42,491 bases of DNA from Psilocybe azurescens (GCA_023853785.1 JAJIRX010000096.1:1-42491); one strand, 5' to 3'; positions 1 to 10,593 are shown, counted from the first letter of the stretch. A program made the numbers and translations. Notes: generated by a model from the letters alone, not told the origin.

Positions 1-1961
1 AGTTACTGAGCCTCAGAGAGGTGGAAGTATTTTCAGCCGTTCATAGACGTTTTTGTACCACTGGCATGCAATGTCATATGAGGCAAATAGATATCGAGTG
101 GTGTTTCGTATACTAGAGAAGAATATGTAATCCATGTTCAAATATCTGTTGGAAAGAGTAAGAAGAAATCACGCGTATATTGAAATGAAGTCGCACCTCT
201 CGCCCTTTTGAAGATCGCCAAATCCTAATGGTCGCTTGAAGTTGTGGCGTGCACAGTCAGCTGTTCCTCCACCCGTTACTGATTTGCCCTGCACCTCTTT
301 TTCGGAGTTGTTACAAGCTTCGTGGTTGACGCAGGTACTTTTCTAATCATGTAGACATAGATTAGAAATATTAAGAGAGGTAAAAACTTTACTTACTGCT
401 TGATATGCCAGAAATTCTTCAAATGCGTAACGTAGGGTGCATTCTCCACAAAAAAGCCCAACCATCAGCAAGCGCAGGATCACGTTCTTCAGATGAAACA
501 TGTCTTCGTGTGAGACGGAAATTAGCATCGATGGCCAGAAATAGCCCATAGATCCATCTGTAAGTGGTGTGTTAGTAAATTAGTATGTACATATCATAAG
601 CATAACTCACCCTTTCTCCGGCGGTTCATTTTCCCATCCATCTGGAAGATTCTTTCCAGGCTGAGGACATGCTGGACATAAAAGTGCGCATTCGCCTGGT
701 TTTGTTGCCCCGAGACCGTTGATATCGTGGCCTCTTGCAGCACGTTTTGCCATGGTAAGATTTGTCCATTTTCTGTATGTGCGCATGAATTCGTCATATC
801 GGTCCTGCAGATATACATATATAATGAGCCTAATTCAAAAACAATTGAACTCAAGCTCACCTTTTCAGTATATAGCCCAGTATTATCAGTATTTCGTGCC
901 AGACTGTTGTAGAATTCGTATGAGGAGAACTTGGATTCAAATGCAGCCAGATGAAATCGTTTTAAAACACGGAAGGTGGAAGCAGTCCTAGGATAGGTTC
1001 CAGTAGATGGAAACCACCTAAGACGTAGGAGTTGTACTGCATGCGGCTGTGCGGATTCACAATCACAGAAGTCAAGGGCAATATCATGGATTCCATTGGA
1101 GTCGACGACCACGAAGCTATCACCTGGTGACCTTCGGGGATTCAAACATTTGTGACCGGTCATGTGACCAAGTTGAACCCGAAGACCCAAGGCCTTCAGG
1201 CTTGAACGTTCAAAAAACAGACCGTTCCACCTCTTTATAATAGTGTTCATTAGAAATTTAGTCAATATATACAACTGACACACCTCAATACAGTGAAGAG
1301 GATTTCCCGTGTGATTTTTGCAGCACACTGGGCACAAAACATTTCGATTTGATCACAATCAAGGCACCTATATTCAGCATTGGCGGTGTTACATCCATGG
1401 CAAAAGGGTGTATTCTTATAGTCGCCTCGGCCATCAAGTCTGAGAATCTCCAGAAGGTCTCGTTCTCTATCATTTTCTACCCACTCTTTCAAGGGATTAT
1501 CCTATAATTATAGCTCAAAAGTCATACTCAGTAAACGCTGACAGCTGCACTCACAGGCTGAGGTCGGCTTTTCTTCTTTTAGGCTCATTAGCAGGATCAG
1601 TATCATTGGCATTGCTTGAATCATTCCAGATAGGGTCTAGAGGCTCAAATCCAAATATAGATTGATTAAGTTCCTCGTCGTAGTCCAAAATATCCACATC
1701 AATAAGCTTGTTACTTGAAGACTGAGCAAGACCATGAATTCCAAGACGGCGCCATGTATCCTGGTCAGTAAGTGCTTGAAACATGCCAAAGAATCGATTC
1801 CGGTATATGCGTGTCCGGCCATCAGAAGAAGCGTTAAGCATGTCATGCCGATGCTGGACTTCAACAGTGAAGTGTTTTGACTGTGAAGTATCATTATCAG
1901 GCACTGTGGTAAATCCTTGATGGTGCCGTGCCTGCTGTTGTCTAGACTTGCGATGCGACAT
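1..1961 (-). pseudogene. KDZ-family transposase, CxC2 cysteine-cluster type (partial, frameshifted)
   Basis: Transposase-like protein of the fungal Kyakuja-Dileera-Zisupton (KDZ) class, read right to left and cut by the window's left edge. Seven exons can be built: about 1961-1555, 1501-1284, 1232-861, 804-611, 557-397, 337-197 and 145-13. In order they encode a basic start (MSHRKSRQQQ), a Cys cluster (CHGC, CLDCD, then NPLHCIE and WNGLFFERSSLKALG), the motif ARGHDINGLGATKPGEC with CPACPQPG, then GLFLAIDANFRL, CARHNFKRPLGFGDLQKGER and LNMDYIFFSS with SYDIACQWYKN. These are the conserved blocks of KDZ proteins. The frame breaks at about 1569-1572, 1315-1319 and 450-455; each is repaired by one extra base in a homopolymer. 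A TGA stop follows LPPL at 15-13. Family assignment is firm. Whether the copy is dead or only mis-sequenced is open. Confidence 0.88.
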
Positions 1962-2560
1962 AGCTGAGATATAGATAGAAAGAGGATGATATAGATTACT
2001 GGATGTCTACTAATATATCTCAGTATTTATTGCCTGATCTGTGTTGCCGGTGATATTGTGCCTGCACACATTGCCAAGCAATGTTCCTGTATACCATAAA
2101 TGGAGTATTAATTCTGAGGGAACTACGTAGAAATGCTGAGCACTTACTCGATCTGATCATATGATAAATATAGGACGCCGTCATCTGGAAAGGGACCAAA
2201 GGCAGGCAGCATCTTCTTGCAAGTCTGATCAGTCGTGCTCTGCGACCTGTGATCTGACATAGTGAGGCTGAGTGAACGCTTTCTGTCTGAGAATAAAGGT
2301 GATTAGTGCACAATAAGTAGAATAGTAGTATTGAACACACTTGGTCTTAATAATAAATCCATTCTTGATATTAATTAGGCTGATAGCTACCTTAAGAATT
2401 GTTGTCCGCTATCTTTTTATACACATCAGTACCTTAGAACATTCATATTATAATTCTTGCATGTTTGGTGAGGCGAGAAATTTTTAGAATGCGATCATAT
2501 AAGATTTTGCCAAAGACAGCTACAAGAGCGAGATATATCATTCTTTTCCCTTGATTTTTG
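1962..2560. promoter_or_regulatory. Shared intergenic region between two divergent genes
   Basis: About 600 bp, AT-rich, separating the KDZ transposase start (minus) from the start of the 193-aa gene (plus). By position it must hold both promoters. I see no clear motif beyond AT-rich stretches, and ORFs here look spurious. Confidence 0.4.
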
Positions 2561-3243
2561 ATGCCCGTTCATACTCTTTGCAGAACATGGAGGCGCCTTC
2601 ACTGTGCTCAATTACGATCTTATAACCTCACTTCCTATGAGCCAGACAAATTAGGCGGTCATTTGGTTGATATACCTTAGTATGTGGATAGTACATCAGT
2701 TTGAATATTTTACTTATTGGCCAAATCTAGCCCCCTTACATCTGAAGGCTTTCTTCTCGATCCGGATCACCTGGACCAATATCGCCATACCCATTTGTTT
2801 CCAACTCTCAAATGTTTTCACAATCTTCCTGCTCGATATTTCTCTGTGTCGTCTGGACCATTTGCAAATAAACCACTTATTGGCTGCGGTTTAGATCTGG
2901 ACGATAGGGGACAATGTGGCTACTTAAGTAGGCTTTTCTCTCTGTCATCAGACTCAAGACGTGCTCATTTTTTTCAGTTGAGATACCAGATATTTCACGA
3001 GATTTGGCAAAGGTGATCAAGGTGAAAAGGTATTTGGAACGGCCAGAAACATCTTGTATGTTGATTTCATTCTATATTTTTGGGGATATCAAAGACTTAT
3101 TACTTTACTCAGCCAATGCCCTTTCCGCATATGAACGTCGTCTTTTGAATCCAAAGATTTATCAAAGCATTTACCGTAAGAGAAGACTTGCTAAAGTCAC
3201 CAAGATAAATGTTATTCCTGATATTTATAGTGGTGCTCAGTAG
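2561..3243 (+). CDS. Intact 193-aa protein of unknown function, divergent from the KDZ gene
   Basis: Three exons join in frame without any repair: 2561-2679, 2731-2927 and 2978-3243 (582 nt including TAG). Introns are 51 and 50 bp with GTATGT...CTAG and GTAGGC...TTTTTCAG borders. The start is the ATG of MPVHTLCRTWRRLHC. The protein is compact and soluble-looking, with no signal peptide or membrane helix. Features are LGGHLVDIPYPLTSEGFLLD near the start, a Pro/Gly-rich centre (SVSSGPFANKPLIGCGLDL) and a basic C-terminal region (VIKVKRYLERPE, then YERRLLNPKIYQSIYRKRR). I do not recognise a named domain. It could be a gene carried with the KDZ element or a host protein. Its undamaged frame contrasts with the neighbouring transposase and suggests it is expressed. 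Confidence 0.7.
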
Positions 3244-3360
3244 TATAGTGGAACTGTCGGCACATTTAGTGTTTAATCAATCTTGCTGAAAGCCCGTCGT
3301 CACAGGACTCACTAAGGGTCACACAGAAAATGACAAGACCATGAAATATCGATTGACTGA

Positions 3361-4890
3361 CTAACTGACTGAGTTACATATATGTACGATGTTCCTGCCC
3401 AGCATCTGATCTGAGAGAGGACTGGCATGCACTTTCTTCACCGGTGTCGCATCCACCTCCGTCTTCTCCTTCTCCTTGAACCCAAACTCCTCTGCGGCAC
3501 CACCCACCCACATCCCCCTTATCTTATACTCTGCAGTGACATCATCCCAGCGGCTGCTAAACGAGACGACGATAAGTTTAAATGTCATGCAAGATCAAGA
3601 AAATAGTGAAAGTAACGTACATTTATTAGTGCCACCCTTGACTTCTTCATCAGCAGAATCTTGCCAATGTCCGGGTCCACATGGCCTGAGTTCACGTAGA
3701 TCCCAAGATTGAAATGATATATGTGTTCGGATAAAGTGCCCTGCTGATACGGTGCGGCAGATCCAAACCCCATACTGCGTCCCGAACGTCGGAGACGGAG
3801 ACGCATTGGCATTATACCTCTGCACCATGGCAGGCGGTTGAGGGTTGTACCTGCGTGCGACGGTGTCCTTGTGCGTAGGTGGGTCGTCCGTGAACATGGC
3901 GGAGCGCCGAAAGTTCTGCGCCTTGAAGGCGCCTTCGGCTTCGCATTTGCGGGCGCGGCGCTGGTGGTGAAGTTGGGCGCATAGAAGTGGAAGGGAGAGC
4001 GAGTGATGAAGAATGGGAAAGGGTCGAGGTTAAAAACATACGATTAAATAAGTAACCGCGAAGCCGATGACAGCAATCATGATCGATGCTCGCTCCAATC
4101 CTACCGACGACCGCGCTGGTGCTCATGCCGCTGGAGGTGTCCGCACTATCGTCCGTGGTGCTCGCAGCGGTGGTAGAGGTACTTAGAGACGAGGTGTGCG
4201 AGATGGAGACGGTGATGATCGCTGTTTGCATGGGGAGCGTGGTCAATGAGTGATAGTGATACAAGAATAATAAGAATGAGGACCAGAATTTTTAATGCGT
4301 AACATGGATGAAAAGTACTGACAGTGATAGTAGGTATTGTTGACATAGAAGAAATCGTGCTTGAGGATGAGCTGGAAGTCATAGACGAGGAGCTAGAGCT
4401 CGAAGACAAAGAAGTAGATGAAGTGGACGATGCACTGCAAAACGACAAAGCTGAAGCCGATGTCGAAGAGTAAGGCAGACCATTAGATATTGAGGGCGAC
4501 CTCTGTGGAACTATGAGATAGCAGCCCGATTAGCCTCCATGTGCAGGCTGGATGAACACAACCTATGCATGCATGTAAGTATGTACTCACAGAAATCCGA
4601 TAGTCCTCCAAAAGGCCCAGTAGGTCCAGGTCCAGCGTTCCCGGGTCGTCAAAGATGGAATTGGGGTTGAATCCAAGCTGCAGGTTCAATGCTCTGCGCT
4701 GGGCTGCTGCGGCAGCAACAGCGCGACGGTGACGAATATTGGTACGCGAGTGGGATTCGGACCAGCCTAAGAAGCTAAAGACGGTATATATCACCCTCAT
4801 CAATGCTGGAAATCTAGGCGCACCTTTGGGATTGTAAAGATTATTAAGGGAGGTGGATGAACTCTTCAACATGCCTGGCCACGTTGACAT
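3361..4890 (-). CDS. Ser/Thr-rich single-pass membrane protein (frame disrupted)
   Basis: Read on the minus strand. An N-terminal exon (from MSTWPGMLK, about 4890-4590) joins in phase to a Ser-rich exon with long Ser runs (about 4500-4315). A Ser/Thr stretch ending TSSGMSTSAVVG follows, then one hydrophobic helix (SIMIAVIGFAVTYLI) and, after an intron, a basic stop-transfer start (RRARK) and a Pro/Tyr-rich tail (APYQQGT, VDPDIG, EEVKGGTN, KIRGMWVGG). This is the layout of fungal type I wall-stress or anchor proteins: extracellular Ser/Thr stalk, one helix, cytoplasmic tail. I cannot name the family. The frame shifts just before the helix (about 4078-4084), at a C4 run (3768-3771) and at a CC (3664-3665). 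The last exon is 3361 to about 3532. It is either a decayed gene or indel-damaged sequence. Confidence 0.55.
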
Positions 4891-5207
4891 TGGAATGGGA
4901 GGCTCAGAAGAGGGTTGTGGAAGGCGACTCAGAAATCAACGAGTTGGTGACAAGTCATACCTGTCACGTACACACGTGAAAATGATAATGGTCTTTGTGA
5001 CTCTTAATAATTGATTTTACGATTGTTTGGTTTTCATCAGATTAGATTGATATTAAAGAAATAGAATTACAGTAGTACTTTCTAATTAACGTTTTACGAG
5101 GATACAATCGCTATTCACTGAACAATATGAGTCCAAAGAGGCTGACGGCTTGCGTTCAAGAATTTCCTATATAGTCACAGAGTTCTGAGTGATGGGCGCC
5201 TATAAAT
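4891..5207. other. Intergenic, no gene seen
   Basis: AT-rich sequence upstream of the Ser-rich gene (minus), presumably containing its promoter. Only short ORFs without recognisable content. Confidence 0.5.
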
Positions 5208-5617
5208 AGTTCACGATAAGTTCACGACAAGTTCACGATAAGTTTGCGATATTGCGTGTGTGTAGCATGAACTGGTCGCTTTCAAGAATAATAAAATAAA
5301 GGAATTCCGTATTTATACAGATCTATACTATGTAGAAACTATTTGCCCAATTTTTGGTAGGTATCAATTATGCAATGTCAAATACCGCTCATAGACCAAT
5401 GTTCGAATCTTAAAGTTCAGCATATTGTCATTCCAAGACAAATTTCAATCAACCGATTTCAACCATTGATTGAAATTGTTTCTCACTAAGTAAATTTATT
5501 CATTAAGATGCTCACTCTATAAATATGTTTTTGTATAACCAAAGATTAAGAGTTTAACCTACTGTGTTATGTCCATCGCAAACATATCACAAACATATCG
5601 CAAACATATCGCAAACA
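5208..5617. mobile_element. 410-bp MITE-like element with inverted 4 x 11-bp arrays
   Basis: The left end (5208-5251) is four exact-period 11-mers: AGTTCACGATA, AGTTCACGACA, AGTTCACGATA, AGTTTGCGATA. The right end (5574-5617) is four 11-mers in the opposite orientation (TATCGCAAACA type; reverse complement TGTTTGCGATA). The two arrays are thus inverted copies of one degenerate repeat, four units each. Between them is a perfect 12-bp inverted repeat (AATTTCAATCAA at 5441-5452 and its complement at 5466-5477). There is no long ORF inside. Subterminal inverted arrays like this are typical of non-autonomous DNA transposons, though a bidirectional protein-binding array is also possible. Confidence 0.55.
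5441..5477. repeat. Perfect 12-bp inverted repeat (hairpin)
   Basis: AATTTCAATCAA and its exact complement TTGATTGAAATT are separated by 13 bases, inside the element bounded by the 11-mer arrays. Confidence 0.8.
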
Positions 5618-5936
5618 GACCTCAAAATAGAATTTTCTGGTCTGATTAAGCAAAGCCATGCACATACTCGTGTTGTACTATGGTTGACTACATAAATTGT
5701 CAGAATAACTGCTCTAAACCTGAGCTCTAGTAGTATCAGTCGCAAGACAGCTTTTTTAAGATAAATTTGGGTATTATGTGTGTCACGAGATAGGATATAC
5801 ATTTGCATCTGCCAATATCTCCATTCGCCTTGCTTAAACGAGCATAAAAATGGTAGATTTGTCTCTTCAATTCTTACCATATTGAACCTAATCTCTAAAC
5901 TTACCTGCTTTCTCTACCTTTTAATGGTGCTTTCAG

Positions 5937-6635
5937 CCAAAGAAAAAAGAATCTCACCGAGTATCCTGTGCTAAATATTATGAGAAGTTTGTTTTATCCA
6001 GTTCTTTGGAATATTGTATTGATCTGACACTATGTTACAGAAACAAAGAAGCTCTGAGAAGAGGCTCAAAGCTTCGTATGCAGAAACGGCGGGCACAAAT
6101 GCATCAACTGAGGTCTTCAAAGTCCCCCAGTCCTAAACCGACCAGAGACCACAGTCCCAGTCCAGCACCTCAGACAGAAATTGCGCCTGCAAGTCAGCAA
6201 GTTGACCTGAACCGCAAACCCCGACGTCAAAGCTCATCTATGGCATTATATGATGGACGCACATTAGCGGAACACCGGTAAGCACTTACTAGAATTCACA
6301 TACTAATTGGATGACTGTTCCTTATACAATGGTTATTTATGCAGCGAGTATAAGGCACGTCTGGCTGCTGGAGATACATCTCAATTTGATGCGTAAGTCC
6401 AAGTTTGAAGCGATCATATTTTTTTCTAATCTTAGAAAATCAAAGCTGGTTCAACAGAGCGCCTAGGACAGGAATGACATATCGTCAAAGGGAAAGAGAA
6501 CATAGTGTTGACAGTCACTACTCGCTCCCCATAGCTTCAGATTCCGAGGCTGAGCTTGACATGGATACGGATGGAGGCTCTGATGAATGCAGTGGAGAAA
6601 TAGATTGTGAATGTCCTGAATGCCAAGTCAATTAA
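5937..6635 (+). CDS. Small basic-then-acidic protein (start not certain)
   Basis: Four exons join in frame: 5937-5986, 6041-6277, 6345-6392 and 6458-6635, giving 170 aa to the TAA. The first supported exon follows a TTTCAG acceptor, so an upstream start exon is likely but I cannot find it securely. The N-terminal part is strongly basic (AKYYEKNKEALRRG, then KLRMQKRRAQ). A Ser/Pro-rich linker follows (SPSPKPTRD), and the C-terminus is acidic (DSEAELDMDTDG) ending in a tight Cys group (DCECPECQVN). Similar YYEKNKE-type basic starts occur in many basidiomycete proteins of unknown function. The basic patch suggests nucleic-acid contact, which is inference. No frame damage is visible. Confidence 0.55.
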
Positions 6636-6758
6636 TAATAATATGTACCTTAACTACTCACGATGTCGTGCATAGCCATTAATCTCAACTTTCAGTTTAG
6701 TCAGTACGCAGTGTAGATCTCAAATCTCAATGTAATTTCATAATGAAGAACACAGCTA

Positions 6759-7332
6759 CTAAGCACGCTGAACAGCACCCAAGGCCCAAGCACGCTTATA
6801 TGCTTTGAATGCATGTTCTTGAGAATCATGCTTCTTACTAGCGCTGCGAGATCCCAACTGTATGGTAACTGACTTCTTCGCTAGGTCTCTGACTTAGCTT
6901 GACGGCTCAACATCAAACCAAGAAAAATTCAATAGCTGACCTATGCTTGTACACCCCAGGCTCTCTGCCTGAAGTGACGACATACCAAGGCCCCGTCAGG
7001 TCAGAGCCAAATTCTGCTAGCCTAGCAGCAATAACACTGGGATGTCTTCCAGTGTTTAACTAAGAGTTGAAGTACAGTATTAGGGACTAGAATATTAAGT
7101 TTAACTGAGCCAACTTACAAGAGTGGGATCTAATGACAGATCCTCCTCCGATGGTGGAACAAATGGCTCTGAGCCAGGCCAACCTGGGCAATGATTAACA
7201 TGTCCTAAAAAATTGATAAAGTGCATGAAAAAGGGCAGTGCAACACATACGATCAAGGGCCAGAGTTAAGCGCTCAATGGAAGCTATGAGAGCAGATAGG
7301 GTAGCAGCATCAACCTGAGTGTTAGTGGTCAT
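6759..7332 (-). CDS. Protein with RNase H1 N-terminal (viroplasmin-like) domain
   Basis: Four exons join in frame: 7332-7251, 7204-7119, 7059-6941 and 6888-6759, giving 138 aa. The start is MTTNTQVDAATLSALIASIE, a short helical segment. A Pro-rich stretch follows, then the signature GPWYVVTSGREPGVYK, which matches the W-Y-V-V-x-x-G-R-x-P-G-I/V-Y core of the small domain found at the N-terminus of RNase H1, where it binds RNA/DNA hybrids. The C-terminus (HDSQEHAFKAYKRAW) fits the closing helix of that domain (in the family, the E-A-E-x-A-F region). There is no RNase H catalytic domain, so this is a stand-alone binding module. Such proteins are common in basidiomycete accessory regions; the role here is unknown. 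Confidence 0.65.
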
Positions 7333-7626
7333 AACTTTGAAAGATATTATTTGAAAATAGTCGAGTACAAATAAGGCGACAGACTACTCTGTTTATATCT
7401 ATCGGCATTATGATGGAGAGAATACTGTCACCAGAAGGGGATTATTACCGGCATCTTGGTGAGCATTCAAGAGGCATTCAAATAGATTCCAAGAACATGC
7501 CAAGGAGTGACCGTTGTTGAATATTTGTGTCTGGAATGTGGCATGACGGATGAATGAACAGGTTCAGTTGAGCTCAGTAGTCATTGGTGTTGCCAAAAAT
7601 TATTAAGTTTTGTCCACATCCGCACC
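7333..7626. other. Intergenic between divergent genes, no gene seen
   Basis: About 290 bp between the start of the RNase H1-N-like gene (minus) and the start of the next gene (plus). Likely promoter sequence for both. No clear motif. Confidence 0.45.
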
Positions 7627-10140
7627 ATGGCTCCTCGTCGTAAAGTTTCTGATGAACAGTTTGCTTTTCTCAGAGCGCATGCCTGAATACCTGCAGTGTT
7701 CTACAAACAAAGCATTTTCTACTTTCTGGACTTCTGTTCATAGCACATTCTTTGCCCAATTTCCTGAACGCGAAGCCTTAGTCAATGAAGGCGTTCTTCC
7801 TTCCCCAGATTCCCCTCAATTACCATTAAAAGAGTATGAAAAAATTGTAGGGGAAGCTATTAAGGCCAGAAAGGCTGTACGTATACACCAGTGCCCATAT
7901 CCTACACATGCTAATTACGTTTGATAGTATATTACCAACTGGTATCGAAATGAGTCCGCAAAATCTAAATCGACAGCCAGGCCTGTTTTAAAAGGTGCTG
8001 TGAGAGCCAAGTTCAATGAAACTACAAACGTCATAGACTTCACCAACCTGAAGAAATGTACGATATTCTGCACAAGGAGAAAGTAACAGCTTTGTCACAA
8101 GCACGTATGGCCTCCGCTGAATCCAATTCTGATTTGGAGCCGGCACAGAATTCACGTCAGTCAAAGATGCGAATCCGAAGACAGGTCCGACCACGAGGGC
8201 TTGGTGTAATGAGACAGATGAGGTGCGAGGAGAGGTTGAGAAAGCTCTAAAAGAAGAAGAGGAAGAGAAACGCAGAGTCTTAGACGGTGCAGATAAAATG
8301 CTGGACTCGAGAACACCAGAACAGATACAGGAGTAAGTTTAATTGTGATTATTACTCTCTCAATCATTAACGACATTATATATCTATTAGGGCACTTGAT
8401 CAGTTGATGAACGTATTGACAGAGATAGGAACTGAGATTTATGATCTTACTGGATGGTCAATGACGTTTCTGGCTGGAGGTCCCCGCCCGATTGAAGGTG
8501 GAAAGTTAGCTTTTATGACGTGAGTCTTGCTACACAATTTTATTTAAAAGACTTACAAGTTCTTCATACAAAGTGTTAGTATTGGAATGAATGAAAGCGG
8601 TCATTCATTTGTACAGATGTATGGGCCCCAGTGGGACTCAGTGGTTTCAAATTACGGAGACTGGCTGAAGACCAAGTACAGTGAGTAGATATCTCAAATG
8701 AATACACTGTCGTATGACTTACTTTCAAACAGCGCCTGAGGTACGGGCAGCAAGGGCTCTGCAGTCGCGAAATGATATCGCAAGCTCAACGGGGTCTGAA
8801 CAGAATATTTCCATCACAACGGCCCCACCTGATACTGCTGACGCTCAGTCACTTGACAAAGCACCTTGTCGTTTCTCACCCGAGTTCACTACCCCTGCTC
8901 TTGATATGTTTTGTGAATCCTTTGTCCCAAATCCTGTGAACTCCAGTAACGATCACAGCGCCGGATGACTCACATATTGATCCAAGGCTGCGAGCTCTGT
9001 CAAATACAGTCCTTGACATCGTTAACAGTGCAATTCAAATCCGGGAAGAAGATCATATACTTACAGATGTCAATGTCGAATTCCCTGAGCCTGCGCCTGC
9101 ATCATCATCGACATCATCCATGTCCACATCATCCCCACCCCCACACACACCCGCACCCACACCTGCACCTGCACCCGGACCTGCACTCGGATCTGCATCT
9201 GCACTCGCACTCGGATCTGCACCCGCACCCACACCTGTACCGGCACTCGCACGGCACTCGCACCTGCATATGCACATGCACTCGGACCCATACTCGCATC
9301 TGCACCTGCACCGACACCAACACTGACACCAACACCAACACCCGCACCAACACCGACACCCGCACCAACACCACACCCGCACCACACCCCACCCGGACCC
9401 ACACCCGCACACGCACCCGCACACGCACCCACACACACGCACACGCACATGCACATGCACCCGCACCCGCACCTACACCCGCACCCACACCCACACCCAC
9501 ACCCACACCCGCACCGCACCCGCACCCGCACCCGCACTCGGACCCGCACTCGGACCCGCATCTGCACTCGGACTTGGACCCACACCTGTGCCCGCAGTCA
9601 CACCCGCACACCCGCACACACCTGCAGCTGAAGAAGACTGGAGTATGATGCATATTCCTCAGTGGTCTCGTCCTGCTCCCAATCCCGTGAAGTTAACAGC
9701 TACTGCTGCTCAAGGGCCTTCAAAGACGAGGCATGGAGGAAGGCTGAAAGGCAAAAACAGCCTACAACAACAGAGGTAGTTGCATTGACTTTTATGAGTA
9801 TTAATATCACTGGAAATTCACGGAAAACTCTTACCAGACAGCAATGGCGACAGCAGCTCACGAAAGTGAACAAGTGGAAGCCAATATTCCTGATAGTACA
9901 GACTCCGATCATGTTGTAGGAATTCCTGGAGGCTGGGGTCGACAACTTCGTGTGGCAGAGCTGAAAAAAACAGCACAGCAAGGCTTGAGAAATAGTAGTG
10001 GTGACTACCCACTTGTCGTCTTTCCACCTCCGCCAGCTGGGACAGAGCCTTTGAGTTTGAAGCGCGTACGAAAGGCTTCAACTCTGCCAGATGGAACCCA
10101 CTTTGTGCCACAGGTAAAGAAAAGACCAAAGATGGGGTGA
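7627..10140 (+). pseudogene. Large basidiomycete protein of unknown function, frame broken several times
   Basis: Coding blocks on the plus strand line up as one multi-exon gene. The start is MAPRRKVSDEQFAFLRA, then MPEYLQC with FWTSVHSTFFAQFPERE (about 7679-7876). A spliced block follows with ITNWYRNES, EEVEKAL-type coiled sequence, and GWSMTFLAGGPRPIEGGKL (about 8390-8520). Next come MYGPQWDSVVSNYGDWL (about 8578-8680), a long Ser/Pro and Pro-Ala tract, and a basic C-terminus ending VKKRPKMG at 10140. I recognise the SDEQ...PEYLQC and GW...GGP..GG blocks as a widespread family of uncharacterised Agaricomycete proteins. Frames change near 7678, 8037, 8180, 8952, inside the hexamer array, and near the last intron (about 9778-9838). 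Not all are homopolymer slips, so real decay is likely here. Confidence 0.55.
9123..9620. repeat. GC-rich CCCGCA-type hexanucleotide minisatellite inside a coding exon
   Basis: About 490 bp of imperfect 6-bp units (CCCGCA, CCTGCA, CTCGGA, CCCACA and similar). One plus frame reads Pro-Ala repeats (PAPTPAPAP) in the frame continuous with the flanking coding blocks. Other frames read His-Pro or Arg-Thr, and the minus strand reads Val/Gly/Cys-rich ORFs that are artefacts. The Pro-Ala frame slips at about 9245-9260 and later, so the array is not cleanly in frame. GC content is far above the surrounding DNA. Confidence 0.85.
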
Positions 10141-10248
10141 TAAATGCAAAAAGCGTGGGGGCAAAATAGTATAGATCAGTATAAGATTGACACCGTCTTG
10201 TAATAATAACTCATCTGTTTTGGTAACACATTGCAGCGATTCATTGAG

Positions 10249-10373
10249 TGATATATCATAGGAATTGTTGAGAGACTGGTGATATATCATGAGAATTGTT
10301 GAGGAGACTGGTGATATATCATGGGAATTGTTGAGGGGGCACTGATGATATATCATAGGAATTGTTGATGATA
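10249..10373. repeat. Four tandem copies of a 31-34 bp unit starting TGATATATCA
   Basis: The palindrome TGATATATCA occurs at 10249, 10280, 10312 and 10346, each followed by (a/g)(t)ggaattgttga-like sequence and a variable GAGACTGG or GGGCAC spacer. Two more TGATATATCA copies lie at 11092-11101 and 11123-11132. Confidence 0.8.
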
Positions 10374-10593
10374 CGAAAAGAACTTAGACAAACCAAGGAG
10401 CCAAACGTAGACAGCTATAGGGCCGGCTTTGATGCAATCATGTGACATGTTCCTAAGGACAATAGACCAATCGTTTTGACTATTTTTTGATAGTTTGAGT
10501 TCTTCTCATTTGGTTTTTGCTACTAACAATACGAAATTCACATTAATTGACTTGAGTACTCAAAAAATTAATACAACTATCATGTTCGTGAAG

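Noticed and set aside
86..200. Fourth homopolymer slip at the KDZ intron ending near 338
   Set aside because: An in-frame acceptor (AAAAG|TACC at 338/337) joins WHIK to TCVNHEA without needing an extra base, so no indel is required there.
5574..5617. Short CRISPR-like array of 11-bp repeats
   Set aside because: Units are directly adjacent with no spacers, the repeats are too short, and the genome is eukaryotic.
9053..9653. Long minus-strand ORFs (139-174 aa, Val/Gly/Cys/Arg-rich) and His/Arg-Thr-rich plus-strand ORFs
   Set aside because: They are products of translating the hexanucleotide minisatellite in the wrong frames; no stop codons arise from the repeat units, so open frames mean nothing here.
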